Shown: positions 43,438 through 52,058 of the stretch, one piece after another | Layout of the letters: each line of letters begins with the position of its first letter | How positions within the stretch are numbered: position 1 is the first letter of the stretch | Source of the DNA: Plesiomonas sp051652165 | GTDB taxonomy: Bacteria; Pseudomonadota; Gammaproteobacteria; Enterobacterales; CAMTGL01 | Length of the DNA stretch: 64,000 bases | Assembly: GCF_051652165.1 (NCBI RefSeq) | Contig: NZ_JBOFTR010000004.1 | Span: 372,001 to 436,000, forward strand | Reading direction: 5' to 3' | Notes under the pieces: generated by a model | The model's database searches: none | What the model was told of the DNA's origin: nothing | What the model saw: the letters and a program-made list of their open reading frames with translations, nothing else | Position numbers and translations under genes: made by a program

Positions 43438-43728
43438 CTTGTATTCCTTGTCTTTATGCTACTGTGTTATCTAAGTATAGATGCGTTACCTATGAACTAA
43501 ATAGCTTGGTTATTCTATTACTCTAATAGGTATAATTTATGGTAATTCGCAGAAAATAGATTCCTTGTATTGTGTGTTAATTGTATCAAATTTGACATTA
43601 AATGTGTCTATTTGTTTTATATTGAGTTTGTGTGATCTCACCATCGTAAATAATATGCATACCCAATGTTTTTATTTTGTTTATTTATTGGGTGTGTTTT
43701 GATTTTAATTTTTTATAAGCGCAATAAA

Positions 43729-43760
43729 AAAAATAGGCCACATAAAAGTGGCCTATTTTT
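43729..43760 (-). terminator. Terminator of the TRAP permease gene
   Basis: A perfect 13-bp stem (AAAAATAGGCCAC paired with GTGGCCTATTTTT) has a 6-nt loop. On the minus strand it continues into T residues. It lies 22 bp after the stop at 43782. Confidence 0.9.
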
Positions 43761-43781
43761 ATCCTATTGAAATACGATTTT

Positions 43782-46385
43782 TTATTTAGCAGAAGTAGAG
43801 AAAGGGTATGAAAAAGATGAATGATAATGTTTCTCTTTGAGAACTCTACGGCGCTGTAACTGTATAATAAAGATAAAAAGAATAAATGCAGGGATCCACA
43901 TTATCTCTTTAGGGATACGCGTTGTTGGGGTACGAATTTGTAAGAGCGTTTGATCAAATTCAATACCGGCAGTGGCGGCAGGGCTACCAAATGTTACGGT
44001 ATCAATGCGTGTGATATTATCTTCCTGATAAGTACTGATCCCTAATTTTTCCAGCCGCTCTTCACCTGATGCGCCATCAGGTACGGTAAGTAATACAGTA
44101 AACTGGCGAGGTTTTCCTACCGCATCTTCCCCCTGAAGTTCTAAGCGTAGCGTACTGTTTTCATCGACTAAACCTAGAGTTTGGCTTAACTCTGCAGGTG
44201 GTGTGGTTTGATAAGGGTCAGAGACTCTATCCAGCCAAAAATCGGGTCTGAATAGGGTAAATGCCACCAGCAAAAGCAATATGGTTTCATACCAGCGGCT
44301 TTTAGTCAGGAAGTAGCCCTGTGTGGCTGCGGCAAAAATGAGCATAGCAAGGGTGGCAACAATAAATATCAGTACGCCGTGTGCAAAATCAACGTTGATC
44401 AGCAACAGGTCGGTATTGAAAATAAACAAAAAGGGCAGTGCGGCAGTGCGTAAACTGTAATAAAACGCAGTAATACCGGTTTTTATCGGGTCACCTTTTG
44501 ATACGGCAGCCGCAGCAAATGAGGCCAATCCAACCGGAGGAGTAACATCAGCCATAATTCCAAAATAAAACACAAACAGATGAACGGCAATTAACGGAAC
44601 AATCAGCCCATTTTGTTGCCCCAGCGCCACGACAACCGGCGCAAGCAGGCTCGATACCACAATATAATTTGCCGTGGTCGGCAGCCCCATACCTAAAATT
44701 AGGCTGAGTACGGCAGTGAGCAGCAGCATTAACAGCAGATTGCCCATAGAGAGCAGTTCGACCAAATCGGCCAATACCAGACCAACACCGGTTTGCGATA
44801 CCGCGCCGACAATAATACCGGCGGTAGCGGTTGCAATACCGATACCAATCATATTGCGGGCACCGGCAATTAAGCCTTCGCGCAGATCAATTACACCATC
44901 AATAAAACGGCCATAACAGTGGCGGTTATCACGGCGTAACATATTTAGCAGTGGGCGCTGTGTAAGCAAAATGATCATCAGTATTACACTGCCCCAAAAG
45001 GCAGATAAGCCCGGAGACAAACGCTCAATCATTAAACACCACACTAGAACCACAACTGGCAGTAAAAAGTGCAGGCCGGAAAGCAGTACTGCACGGGTTT
45101 TTGGCAGTTGGTTGAGTGGTTTATCGGGGTCTTCAACCGCCAAAGGTTCGTTACTGGCCGCAATTTTCAGTAATCCAATATAAGTTATGGCAATTAACAC
45201 ACCAATACCGGTGAGTGCATAATCTCCCAAAAGCGGTTTTAACCAGCTTAAACCGTAATATACCAACAGCGAAAGCCCGCTAATGAGCGCAGCACCAAAT
45301 GCAAACCCTGTTAACCGATATAACCACGGGCGGGGTGCTGAGTGCTGTGCCAGTGGCTGCATGTTCAGCTTGAGTGCTTCCAAATGCACGATATACAGCA
45401 AGGCAATGTATGAAATTGCCGCAGGCAAAAAGGCGTGCTTAATAATATCAACATAGGGAATACCGACATATTCCACCATCAAAAACGCGGCAGCGCCCAT
45501 GACCGGAGGCATAATTTGCCCATTAACCGATGAGGCCACTTCTACCGCTCCGGCTTTTTCTGCGCTAAAACCGACACGCTTCATCATCGGAATAGTAAAT
45601 GTACCGGTAGTTACTACATTGGCTATCGATGATCCTGAAATCAGCCCTGTTAGCCCAGAGGCGACAACCGCAGCTTTGGCTGGGCCTCCGCGTAAATGTC
45701 CGAGCATACTAAATGCCAATTGAATGAAATAGTGCCCGGCACCGGCACGCTCTAACAAGGCCCCAAACAGCACAAACAAGAATACAAAACTGGTGGATAC
45801 CCCCAGAGCGATACCAAATACACCTTCGGTTGTGATCCATTGGTGGTTGGCCAGAGCCGTTAAACTTACGCCGCGGTGGGCTAATAATCCCGGCATCCAC
45901 GGCCCTGCAAGGCTGTAGGCTAAAAAGGTGAGTGCTATCGCCGGTAGTGCAATGCCCAATGCTCGACGCGCCGCTTCTAACAGTAGGGGGATGCCGATAC
46001 AGGCCGTAATAAAGTCAGCAGTTGCCAGATTTCCGGGTCTGAGCGCCAGTTGTTTATACATTACAAACAGATAGGCGGCTGTCGCCGCGGCAACCAGCCC
46101 CAGCGCGATATCAATAGCCGGAACATACTTTCTAGGGGAGCGGCGAAATGCAGGAAACACCAGATAGGCAAGCAGCAGCGCAAAGGCTAAATGTATAGCA
46201 CGTGTTTCAGTATCATTTAATACTGCAACACCAAAAATAAAGGGAAGTGGAGAGGCTATCCACAGTTGAAACAGAGACCATATCAGTGCTAATCCGGCAA
46301 TTGTCCATGCCATAGCACCAGTTGGCAAACGTGCACCAACATCTTCTGCAATAAGTTCTTCAGTAGAGAGTGATTGTGGTTGCAT
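43782..46385 (-). CDS. TRAP transporter fused permease (4TM plus 12TM)
   Basis: This protein of about 867 residues fuses the small (DctQ-like) and large (DctM-like) TRAP membrane subunits, as usual for TAXI-type systems. N-terminal helices are at about 35-145. The large subunit carries AAVVASGLTGLISGSSIANVVTTGTFTIPMMKRVGFSAEKAGAVEVASSVNGQIMPPVMGAAAFLM, shown here in part as GLISGSSIANVVTTG and GQIMPPVMGAAAF, and ILGMGLPTTANYIVV. A C-terminal extension (about 745-845) looks like the DUF3394 domain. The ATG at 46385 is preferred over an upstream TTG. The solute-binding gene is 208 bp upstream. Substrate is unknown. Confidence 0.93.
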   Translation of the reverse strand: MQPQSLSTEELIAEDVGARLPTGAMAWTIAGLALIWSLFQLWIASPLPFIFGVAVLNDTETRAIHLAFALLLAYLVFPAFRRSPRKYVPAIDIALGLVAAATAAYLFVMYKQLALRPGNLATADFITACIGIPLLLEAARRALGIALPAIALTFLAYSLAGPWMPGLLAHRGVSLTALANHQWITTEGVFGIALGVSTSFVFLFVLFGALLERAGAGHYFIQLAFSMLGHLRGGPAKAAVVASGLTGLISGSSIANVVTTGTFTIPMMKRVGFSAEKAGAVEVASSVNGQIMPPVMGAAAFLMVEYVGIPYVDIIKHAFLPAAISYIALLYIVHLEALKLNMQPLAQHSAPRPWLYRLTGFAFGAALISGLSLLVYYGLSWLKPLLGDYALTGIGVLIAITYIGLLKIAASNEPLAVEDPDKPLNQLPKTRAVLLSGLHFLLPVVVLVWCLMIERLSPGLSAFWGSVILMIILLTQRPLLNMLRRDNRHCYGRFIDGVIDLREGLIAGARNMIGIGIATATAGIIVGAVSQTGVGLVLADLVELLSMGNLLLMLLLTAVLSLILGMGLPTTANYIVVSSLLAPVVVALGQQNGLIVPLIAVHLFVFYFGIMADVTPPVGLASFAAAAVSKGDPIKTGITAFYYSLRTAALPFLFIFNTDLLLINVDFAHGVLIFIVATLAMLIFAAATQGYFLTKSRWYETILLLLVAFTLFRPDFWLDRVSDPYQTTPPAELSQTLGLVDENSTLRLELQGEDAVGKPRQFTVLLTVPDGASGEERLEKLGISTYQEDNITRIDTVTFGSPAATAGIEFDQTLLQIRTPTTRIPKEIMWIPAFILFIFIIQLQRRRVLKEKHYHSSFSYPFSTSAK

Positions 46386-46556
46386 AAGATAACTCAACGG
46401 ATACAACTAAACAGACTGACTTAATAAACGAATGTTTATTAAGCGCGGCATACCTGCACGTAGTGGTGAGCTAATATTGTGTACAGGTAAAAGTAAAAAC
46501 CCGGTAAGCCACATTAAGTTAAAATAATCGGCTAAACAGACATCGGGTTAAACATA

Positions 46557-46586
46557 TACCCACCCGTAAATAAACACCGGTGGGTA
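46557..46586 (-). terminator. Intercistronic hairpin between TAXI binding protein and permease
   Basis: An 8-bp stem (TACCCACC paired with GGTGGGTA) begins 7 bp after the binding-protein stop. It has no strong U tail. Such hairpins often stabilise the upstream message or attenuate readthrough, so that more binding protein than permease is made. Confidence 0.5.
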
Positions 46587-46592
46587 GGGGGA

Positions 46593-47564
46593 TTACATCC
46601 AGCCACGCTCTTGATAGTAGCGTGCGGCTCCTTCATGCAGCGGTGCAGAAAGACCCACTTTAATCATCTCTTGTTCTTGTAACTCAGCAAACGCGGGGTG
46701 AAGCTTCTTGAAGCGGTCAATGTTGCTGAAGACGGATTTTACCAGTTGGTAAACAATTTCAGGGTCAGTATCGGCACGGGTAGAGAGTACGGCTTTTCCA
46801 CCAATGGAAGGAACAGGGTCTGGGTTGCCTTTATATAACCCCCCTGGAATATCAGCTTTGGTAAAATAGGGTTTTTCGGCCAGTAGTTTATCAATTTCTG
46901 GCCCTGTAACAGGCACTAGTACGGCATTTGTGGTGGTTGATGCTTCCTGAATTGCCCCATTCGGGTGGCCAACAAAATAGCTCATCGCATCAATATTATT
47001 GTCGCCAAGCGCAGAAGCTTGTTCTGCCGGTTTAAGCTCAGAGACTAAACTAAATGCCGAACGATTCCAGCCTTTTGCCGACATTAGCTCTTCAAATGTA
47101 TCACGCTGACCTGAACCTGGGTTACCGATATTAACGCGTTTTCCTTGTAGCGTATCAAAGTTGCTGATATTCGCCTCTTTTCGCGCTAAAACAGTGAAAA
47201 TTTCACTTTGTAAGGAGAACACTGCGCGCATATCCGCCATTTCACCCTCTTTTTGGAACGGAGCAAGGCCCTTCATTGCTTTATACTGGTGATCTGACTG
47301 CATAATGCCGAAATTATATTCACCACTGCGCAGGCCATTTACATTTGCAACGCCACCACCACTGGCAGGGGCATTGCACTTAATTTGATGATTTGCTGCA
47401 CCACGGTTTAAAAAACGGCAAACAGACTGACCGGCCACATAATACACTCCGGTTTGGCCACCCGTACCAATAGTGACAAATTGTTCAGCTGCGGCAGCCG
47501 AGTAGCTGAATACAGAGGTTGTGAGAACGGTTGAAAGTGCACACGCCAGTGTTATTCCCTTCAT
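46593..47564 (-). CDS. TAXI-family TRAP solute-binding protein
   Basis: This 323-residue periplasmic protein has a signal peptide (about 1-25). It opens with the TAXI signature FVTIGTGGQTGVYYVAGQSVCRFLNRG. Other family blocks are VNGLRSGEYNFGIMQSDHQY, VNIGNPGSGQRDTFEELM and PAEQASALGDNNIDAMSYFVGHPNGAI. It delivers substrate to the fused permease encoded just downstream. TAXI ligands known elsewhere include glutamate and 2-oxoglutarate, but this one cannot be predicted. The upstream 370 bp contains no recognised operator. Confidence 0.94.
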   Translation of the reverse strand: MKGITLACALSTVLTTSVFSYSAAAAEQFVTIGTGGQTGVYYVAGQSVCRFLNRGAANHQIKCNAPASGGGVANVNGLRSGEYNFGIMQSDHQYKAMKGLAPFQKEGEMADMRAVFSLQSEIFTVLARKEANISNFDTLQGKRVNIGNPGSGQRDTFEELMSAKGWNRSAFSLVSELKPAEQASALGDNNIDAMSYFVGHPNGAIQEASTTTNAVLVPVTGPEIDKLLAEKPYFTKADIPGGLYKGNPDPVPSIGGKAVLSTRADTDPEIVYQLVKSVFSNIDRFKKLHPAFAELQEQEMIKVGLSAPLHEGAARYYQERGWM

Positions 47565-47978
47565 GTAATAGTTCCTTCTTTTGAAATGACAAACTGCCCC
47601 AAGCGGGGAAGAAGAGTAAAAATCATACTAACCGATACGGCTACCGATCATGGCTCTGGCTATCTTGCCAATATAACGTTTGATATTGTTTCCAACTCAA
47701 ACCAATAAAATAAGCCTCTAAGATTAAGCATAAAACCTTATCGTAAATCAAATTAGCAGGCGTTTTTTTAGTATTTTATGTTATAAAGTTTGAAGTGAGT
47801 CATTTGTGTTATGTAAAAATAAACGGGTTGATGTGTATCATATTTTAACGTAATAAAGTGTCTTGTTTTTACACTTCAGTGTTATTCATTATGATTTTTC
47901 CTTTTATTTCAAACTTTTACTTAATTACTGAGTTTGGGGGAGTTGATAAATGAAATATCAACTTTAAGGAGAAGGGTA
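47565..47978. other. AT-rich stretch upstream of the TAXI gene
   Basis: No gene is evident. The segment must contain the promoter for the TAXI-TRAP genes reading left. I see no recognisable operator or repeat. Confidence 0.4.
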
Positions 47979-48293
47979 TTGTCGTTTGTCTTGATCATAT
48001 GCACTAAACACACTGTTGTGGTTTTAGACGATTATGCTAAAAATTTGGTGATTTTTGCTATTTATTTTCTGGCTAATTTTCAAAGTCGATCTACACTCAA
48101 TAATAGGTATCATATAAACGATGCCTTTTTTGATAGGTACATTAAAAAAGCACACTTGTATGCCGCGAAAGCAAGCATGACAAAATGCTGGAAAGCAACA
48201 AAGCAACAAAGCAACAAAGCAACAAAGCAACAAAGCAACAAAGCAACAAAGCAACAAAGCAACAAAGCAACAAAGCAACAAAGCAACAAATAA
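47979..48293 (+). CDS. Possible small ORF ending in an octanucleotide repeat
   Basis: A TTG at 47979 with AAGGAGAAGG about 4 nt upstream opens a 104-codon frame. The first 70 residues are mixed (LIICTKHTVVVLDDYAKN, FAIYFLANFQSRS). The end is a repeat of KATKQQSN encoded by AAAGCAAC units, with TAA directly after. Other copy numbers would put the ribosome into frames that extend into 48294-48361 or stop after about ten codons. I do not recognise the product and it may not be a real gene; the good ribosome site is the main support. Confidence 0.3.
   Translation: MSFVLIICTKHTVVVLDDYAKNLVIFAIYFLANFQSRSTLNNRYHINDAFFDRYIKKAHLYAAKASMTKCWKATKQQSNKATKQQSNKATKQQSNKATKQQSNK
48192..48290. repeat. Octanucleotide tandem repeat (AAAGCAAC, about 12.4 copies)
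   Basis: A perfect 99-bp array of an 8-bp unit stands in the middle of a 1.1-kb region with little coding capacity. It is the longest non-triplet array in the window. Eight is not a multiple of three, so slippage would shift any reading frame that spans it. It lies about 630 bp upstream of the TAXI gene start and about 400 bp upstream of a small membrane peptide. Confidence 0.97.
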
Positions 48294-48697
48294 ATCTGCT
48301 GCTAGATCGTGCGTAATGCAATATTACGCCAATAGAGTGACTCCTACAGGAGTTCTGTGGAAATAGGTTATAAAAGCGTCAGATTGTGAAAAAATAGTGA
48401 GTTAATCATATCAAGGAGCAACCTCGAAGGAGTGAGTTTAGCAATATGTGGCATCTGTAAAGCAATAACAGTAAGCAAGGAAGTCGTTAAATAGCTTGTT
48501 AAACAAACGGTAACAATGAAAATTAATTGAGTAATACGTTGAAAGTGAAAAAAAGCTATTATCATTTATAAATAACGAAAGTTATCTATATTTGAACGAT
48601 ATGAAAACAGTTATGAAGTAAATGTTTTGTTTTTCGTAGTGTTCTCAAAAACTACTGCTACAAAGCTACGCAAGCCAATCGCCGAGGAGGTGGCAGG
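48294..48697. other. Intergenic stretch with small hairpins
   Basis: Two short hairpins follow the octamer array: GCGTAAT/ATTACGC near 48309-48327 and ACTCC/GGAGT near 48340-48353. A third (GTAGT/ACTAC) near 48637-48658 lies in the leader of the small peptide gene. None has a clear U tail. No ORF is convincing. Confidence 0.35.
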
Positions 48698-48838
48698 ATG
48701 CTAGTTCCATTACTGTTAAGTGCTGTTGTATTACTGCTTGTGATTGGTTTGTTTGTTATAACCAAACGATCATTAAATGGAAAACCACGGTATCGGCTTT
48801 CAAATTCGCCGAGTTATTGGAAACGTGAAATTGAATAA
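48698..48838 (+). CDS. 46-residue single-pass membrane peptide
   Basis: An ATG at 48698, with GAGGAGG about 9 nt upstream, opens a 46-codon frame ending at TAA 48838. Residues 2-22 (LVPLLLSAVVLLLVIGLFVI) form one strong transmembrane helix. The rest is basic and polar (TKRSLNGKPRYRLSNSPSYW, then KREIE), so the C-terminus is probably cytoplasmic. A terminator follows at 49021. Small regulatory membrane peptides often have this layout, but I cannot match it to MgrB, CydX, KdpF or others I know. Confidence 0.6.
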   Translation: MLVPLLLSAVVLLLVIGLFVITKRSLNGKPRYRLSNSPSYWKREIE

Positions 48839-49020
48839 AGTGTTCAAAAAAGTTTTATCAATGTTTTTCAACACGGTGAAGTTATCTGCAACATAAGCCG
48901 TAATAAACACATAGGTTGCTGATGACTTTGAATGTTAACGTAAAAATAGTCAGTTTCTCTGTAATACGTACAGTAAAAAGTACTTGTATATCAAGCTTTA
49001 TAGATAGAGTGAAACCCTAA

Positions 49021-49053
49021 ACCGGAATGGCTAAATAGCATTCCGGTTTTTTA
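49021..49053 (+). terminator. Terminator after the small membrane peptide
   Basis: A perfect 9-bp stem (ACCGGAATG paired with CATTCCGGT) has a 9-nt loop and is followed by six Ts on the plus strand. It lies about 180 bp after the peptide stop and just before the convergent hslJ stop. Confidence 0.85.
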
Positions 49054-49069
49054 TATTTTGTTATAATGA

Positions 49070-49591
49070 TTAATATACCCAATCACGTAACATAAATACC
49101 ATTGTGTGGCCACTCCCTTCGATAAATAGTGTTGTGTCCTGCTGTTTGAGTGTTACACCTGCCTTTATCATTTGCTGAAATAGCGTATCCCACTGATTTA
49201 ACTGCTTATCACTGCATTTTTTTGTTGATATGGTCTTTTTTGTGGGTAGAGAACCATTAATGGGTATCAGTATACCCTGTATTGTTTTATCTATTTGGCT
49301 TACGTGACCCTGTAACGTATTGCAAAATGTTGAACTAAGAATATTTTGTTCATTAAAATCAATACCAGGATACATAGCCTGCGCGTGCAATTGGGGGGCA
49401 GACGGTTGCCATGATTTACCATCAACACGAAGGAGAACAAAATGATGGTGTGCAAGGTCAGCAAGAGATACCACACTGGGTTCAGATAATGGGTTTGTGA
49501 GCTCATTATCCGCTGAGGCATAAGGGGTTGAAACGCAACCCAGCAGAGAGAAACAGAGTAAACTAAGAGAGAGTGTATTAAGTAAGGTCAT
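49070..49591 (-). CDS. hslJ: HslJ-like META-domain lipoprotein
   Basis: This protein of about 173 residues has a lipoprotein signal with lipobox LLGC. The META domain shows HHHFVLLRVDGKSW, the middle Cys of SSTFCNTLQGHVS, KKCSDKQLNQWDTLFQQMIKAG and TLFIEGSGHTMVFMLRDW. These are the positions seen in E. coli HslJ (140 residues), a heat-inducible outer-membrane protein linked to novobiocin resistance. In E. coli hslJ neighbours ldhA; here two genes separate them. The ATG at 49591 and a GTG at 49600 are both possible starts. Confidence 0.8.
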   Translation of the reverse strand: MTLLNTLSLSLLCFSLLGCVSTPYASADNELTNPLSEPSVVSLADLAHHHFVLLRVDGKSWQPSAPQLHAQAMYPGIDFNEQNILSSTFCNTLQGHVSQIDKTIQGILIPINGSLPTKKTISTKKCSDKQLNQWDTLFQQMIKAGVTLKQQDTTLFIEGSGHTMVFMLRDWVY

Positions 49592-49663
49592 TGAGATCAC
49601 ATTATGTCAGTCGTATGTTTAAGAATGTTTTAGTTTAGTGGTTCTCACTTTATACTCTGCGCG

Positions 49664-50515
49664 TTGATTTTTCTAATAACAGAGCTGTTGATCTGCACTG
49701 TTTTGATTATGGCCGATAGTATGATTTCATTTATTACACCCTCTTCTTACGTTTTTAGCACATCACTTCCCTTGTTTATCAGTGTGCTTCTTGCAACGGT
49801 ATTGATGGCAACACTGACACTGAGTCTTATGCGTGGAAAAGGGCAGATATGTCCAGGTCAGCGGCGCAGGTTAGTCAAGCAATCATATGTGCTTACTTTT
49901 TTATGGGGAGTATTCAGTGCGCTCTGTATTGCAGCCATTAATGAGAGTGAATGGTTAATTGGGCTGGCAATATCGACAACCTGTGTACACTTTTTCTCAT
50001 TGTATACAATAAAGCAGCTCTCTATTTCTACCGCAACACGCTGGGCAGATTATTGTAATAAATTATCTGCTATTTTAGCGATTAGTACAGCTATTTTGTT
50101 TATTGATATATGGCCAAAGACGTTTGGTTTACTTATCTCTACACTACTGACGTTAGGTGCAGTATTTACCCATTTATTAATGGTTGCTGCACGCTGCCGT
50201 TTACAGGCCTTTCACCGCTTACTGCCATTTACTGGTTTTGTGGGTATTTTTATTACGTGTGGAAATACAGTTTATCAAGCACTTCATACACCTGTTAATG
50301 TGATATATTCAACCATACTGATGGTTTCAATTACAGTAAGGTTAATATTACTGGCTGCTGGGTTTTTAATCTGGGTATGGCCATTAATCATGTATCATCA
50401 ATATACAAATGTAGATGATGTAAATTTAAAAGAAAAATCAACGCCATCAAAACAACGATTAATCAGTGTGATTCTCTTGTATTTAACCAGTGCGTTTTTA
50501 GCGATGTTTATTTGA
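49664..50515 (+). CDS. Multi-pass membrane protein, possibly DmsC-like
   Basis: This 283-residue protein has about eight hydrophobic helices and little else. The layout, a soluble loop after helix 2 (RGKGQICPGQRRRLVK), and the late FHRLLPFTGFVGIF, STILMVSITVRLILLAAGFLIWVWPLI recall the DmsC/YnfH anchor subunit of DMSO reductases. No catalytic DmsA or DmsB gene is present, so it would be an orphan. The frame opens at TTG 49664; an ATG at 49709 (MADSMISFIT) is an alternative. Neither has a clear ribosome site. Assignment is tentative. Confidence 0.5.
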   Translation: MIFLITELLICTVLIMADSMISFITPSSYVFSTSLPLFISVLLATVLMATLTLSLMRGKGQICPGQRRRLVKQSYVLTFLWGVFSALCIAAINESEWLIGLAISTTCVHFFSLYTIKQLSISTATRWADYCNKLSAILAISTAILFIDIWPKTFGLLISTLLTLGAVFTHLLMVAARCRLQAFHRLLPFTGFVGIFITCGNTVYQALHTPVNVIYSTILMVSITVRLILLAAGFLIWVWPLIMYHQYTNVDDVNLKEKSTPSKQRLISVILLYLTSAFLAMFI

Positions 50516-50760
50516 TGAGTAGAGTATAATAAAGAGCATATAAAAATCATAATGCTGCGAAGGATTGCGATAACTTAGGTTCATTGAAATTCATGATTGT
50601 TTATTTCTCTGCTATTACGGTGGGTATGTTTTAATACGGTTGTATTTAAAATGTATTGGGAATATATTGAGAGCAGAGTGGTAAAGGAAAATATTAAATA
50701 ACAGATATATTATATTAAGAGTGAATTAACGAGAAATGAAATTGTAGAGGATAATTTTAA
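50516..50760. other. Intergenic stretch between the membrane protein and the TetR gene
   Basis: AT-rich sequence between two convergent genes. I see no gene and no clear terminator. Confidence 0.35.
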
Positions 50761-50802
50761 TAAGAAATAAGAAATAAGAAATAAGAAATAAGAAATAAGA
50801 GA
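50761..50802. repeat. Heptanucleotide tandem repeat (TAAGAAA, five perfect copies plus one variant)
   Basis: Five perfect TAAGAAA units are followed by TAAGAGA. The array lies in the convergent gap 66 bp beyond the stop of the TetR gene. No gene or promoter spans it. Confidence 0.9.
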
Positions 50803-50867
50803 TAAGCATGTCTAGATTAAATCAGTACTTTATAAGATAGAGCAGAGGCCACTCCTTGGCCTTCTGT

Positions 50868-51515
50868 TTATTTGGCGTGTAAACCAAATACCTGGTGCAG
50901 CATATTACGTAACTCTGAGAAATAAGCGTCAAGTTGTTCTGTATTATCGCGTGAGCAATCGCGCAATACTGCAGTAACAATCAGTGGGATCATTCGGCGG
51001 ATTGTCGGGAGTCGGCTCTCATCAAACTGTGGGTTTAAGTGTGTAATCAAATTTCCCCAAATATCAGATAACCACTCATTTTCCAACTCATACAGAGTAT
51101 GAAGTTCAGGTGTAATAGCCACAGATGACCAAACTGCTTGATAACCTGGCTCTTTACTTAAAAAATGGATATGTACATTAAGCAGGGCATTGATTAAAGC
51201 TTCACCGTCTAAATGCTGATCACTGACTGCACGGAATTGCTCACGCAATTTCTCAAGGTGGCAGATAGCCAGCGCATGAATAACGGATGTTTTATTAGGA
51301 AAATAACGGTATAACGATGTCCGCGTAATACCCGCTTGAGTTGCAATATCACCAGGATTGACTGCATCAATCCCTTTTTGTTCGAATAATTCTGCGGCGG
51401 CATCGAGAATACGCTGAACGCGCTCACGGCTACGGCGTTGTAGTGGTTGTTGTCGTTGCACGACGTGTTCCTCATGTGTGGTTTTTGTCATGACCATTTG
51501 TGATCTTTTTGTCAC
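50868..51515 (-). CDS. TetR-family transcriptional regulator
   Basis: This protein of about 210 residues has the TetR helix-turn-helix at about residues 28-75: RVQRILDAAAELFEQKGIDAVNPGDIATQAGITRTSLYRYFPNKTSVIHALA. The C-terminal ligand-binding half is helical and not assignable. GTG at 51515 and ATGs at 51497 and 51491 are candidate starts; the basic segment before the domain is present in all. Its targets are unknown. It is flanked by a 540-bp gap toward ldhA that could hold its operator. Confidence 0.92.
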   Translation of the reverse strand: MTKRSQMVMTKTTHEEHVVQRQQPLQRRSRERVQRILDAAAELFEQKGIDAVNPGDIATQAGITRTSLYRYFPNKTSVIHALAICHLEKLREQFRAVSDQHLDGEALINALLNVHIHFLSKEPGYQAVWSSVAITPELHTLYELENEWLSDIWGNLITHLNPQFDESRLPTIRRMIPLIVTAVLRDCSRDNTEQLDAYFSELRNMLHQVFGLHAK

Positions 51516-52058
51516 TATTGGTGTTGTTTCACATATAAAATTAGACGTGAAAGTTTAAGCTAGTCAATGTGTAGCGAAATTAAATTATTATTGCTTTTAC
51601 TTACTGCTTCATGCCGATAGGAAAATGAACCAGTTTTTAGCAATGATTATCACCCAATGTTCGAAAGAGTATGATTATAAACTGCTTTACTGAACGAACG
51701 TTCTGTGCAAGCGAGTGCATAACTTAGCAGAAAATAAGAAACAAACAAGGTGTGATTAGTCAGCTATCTTTAGGATATTTATCAGTTATTTATATAACAG
51801 ATCGTTTTTTTTCAATTAACGTAATGAAAACAATTAATTATTGTACAAAATGTCAATAAAACTGAGGAGAGGTGTTTATGAGTTCAAAGAGAAAAGAGAA
51901 GGAGGTAAGAGCTCTTACATGTAAAATAGATTAAGGCAATACAACATTTCAATATTTAAATAGATCAACTTGTCTTATTTAGGCCGTAACATACACGTTA
52001 CAGCCTGTTATGTCTAAAAATATTTACACACTGTTGTATAAATATAATAGTCTCTTCT
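51516..52058. other. Intergenic stretch upstream of the TetR gene and downstream of ldhA
   Basis: This segment has a GAACGAACGTTC motif at 51692-51703, possibly a TetR-type operator. A very short ORF with a strong ribosome site is listed separately. An imperfect hairpin near 51983-52006 (GGC-GTAAC/GTTAC-GCC) may end the ldhA transcript. The rest is featureless. Confidence 0.4.
51878..51934 (+). CDS. Possible 18-residue ORF with strong ribosome site
   Basis: ATG at 51878 is preceded by GAGGAGAGG at good spacing. It encodes MSSKRKEKEVRALTCKID and stops at 51934. It could be a leader or a micropeptide, or chance in a purine-rich run. There is no partner gene downstream on the same strand. Confidence 0.25.
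   Translation: MSSKRKEKEVRALTCKID

Noticed and set aside
43490..43504. OxyR site upstream of katA
   Set aside because: Only the central CTAT-N7-ATAG matches; the outer half-sites are at the wrong spacing, so it is mentioned only within the katA entry.
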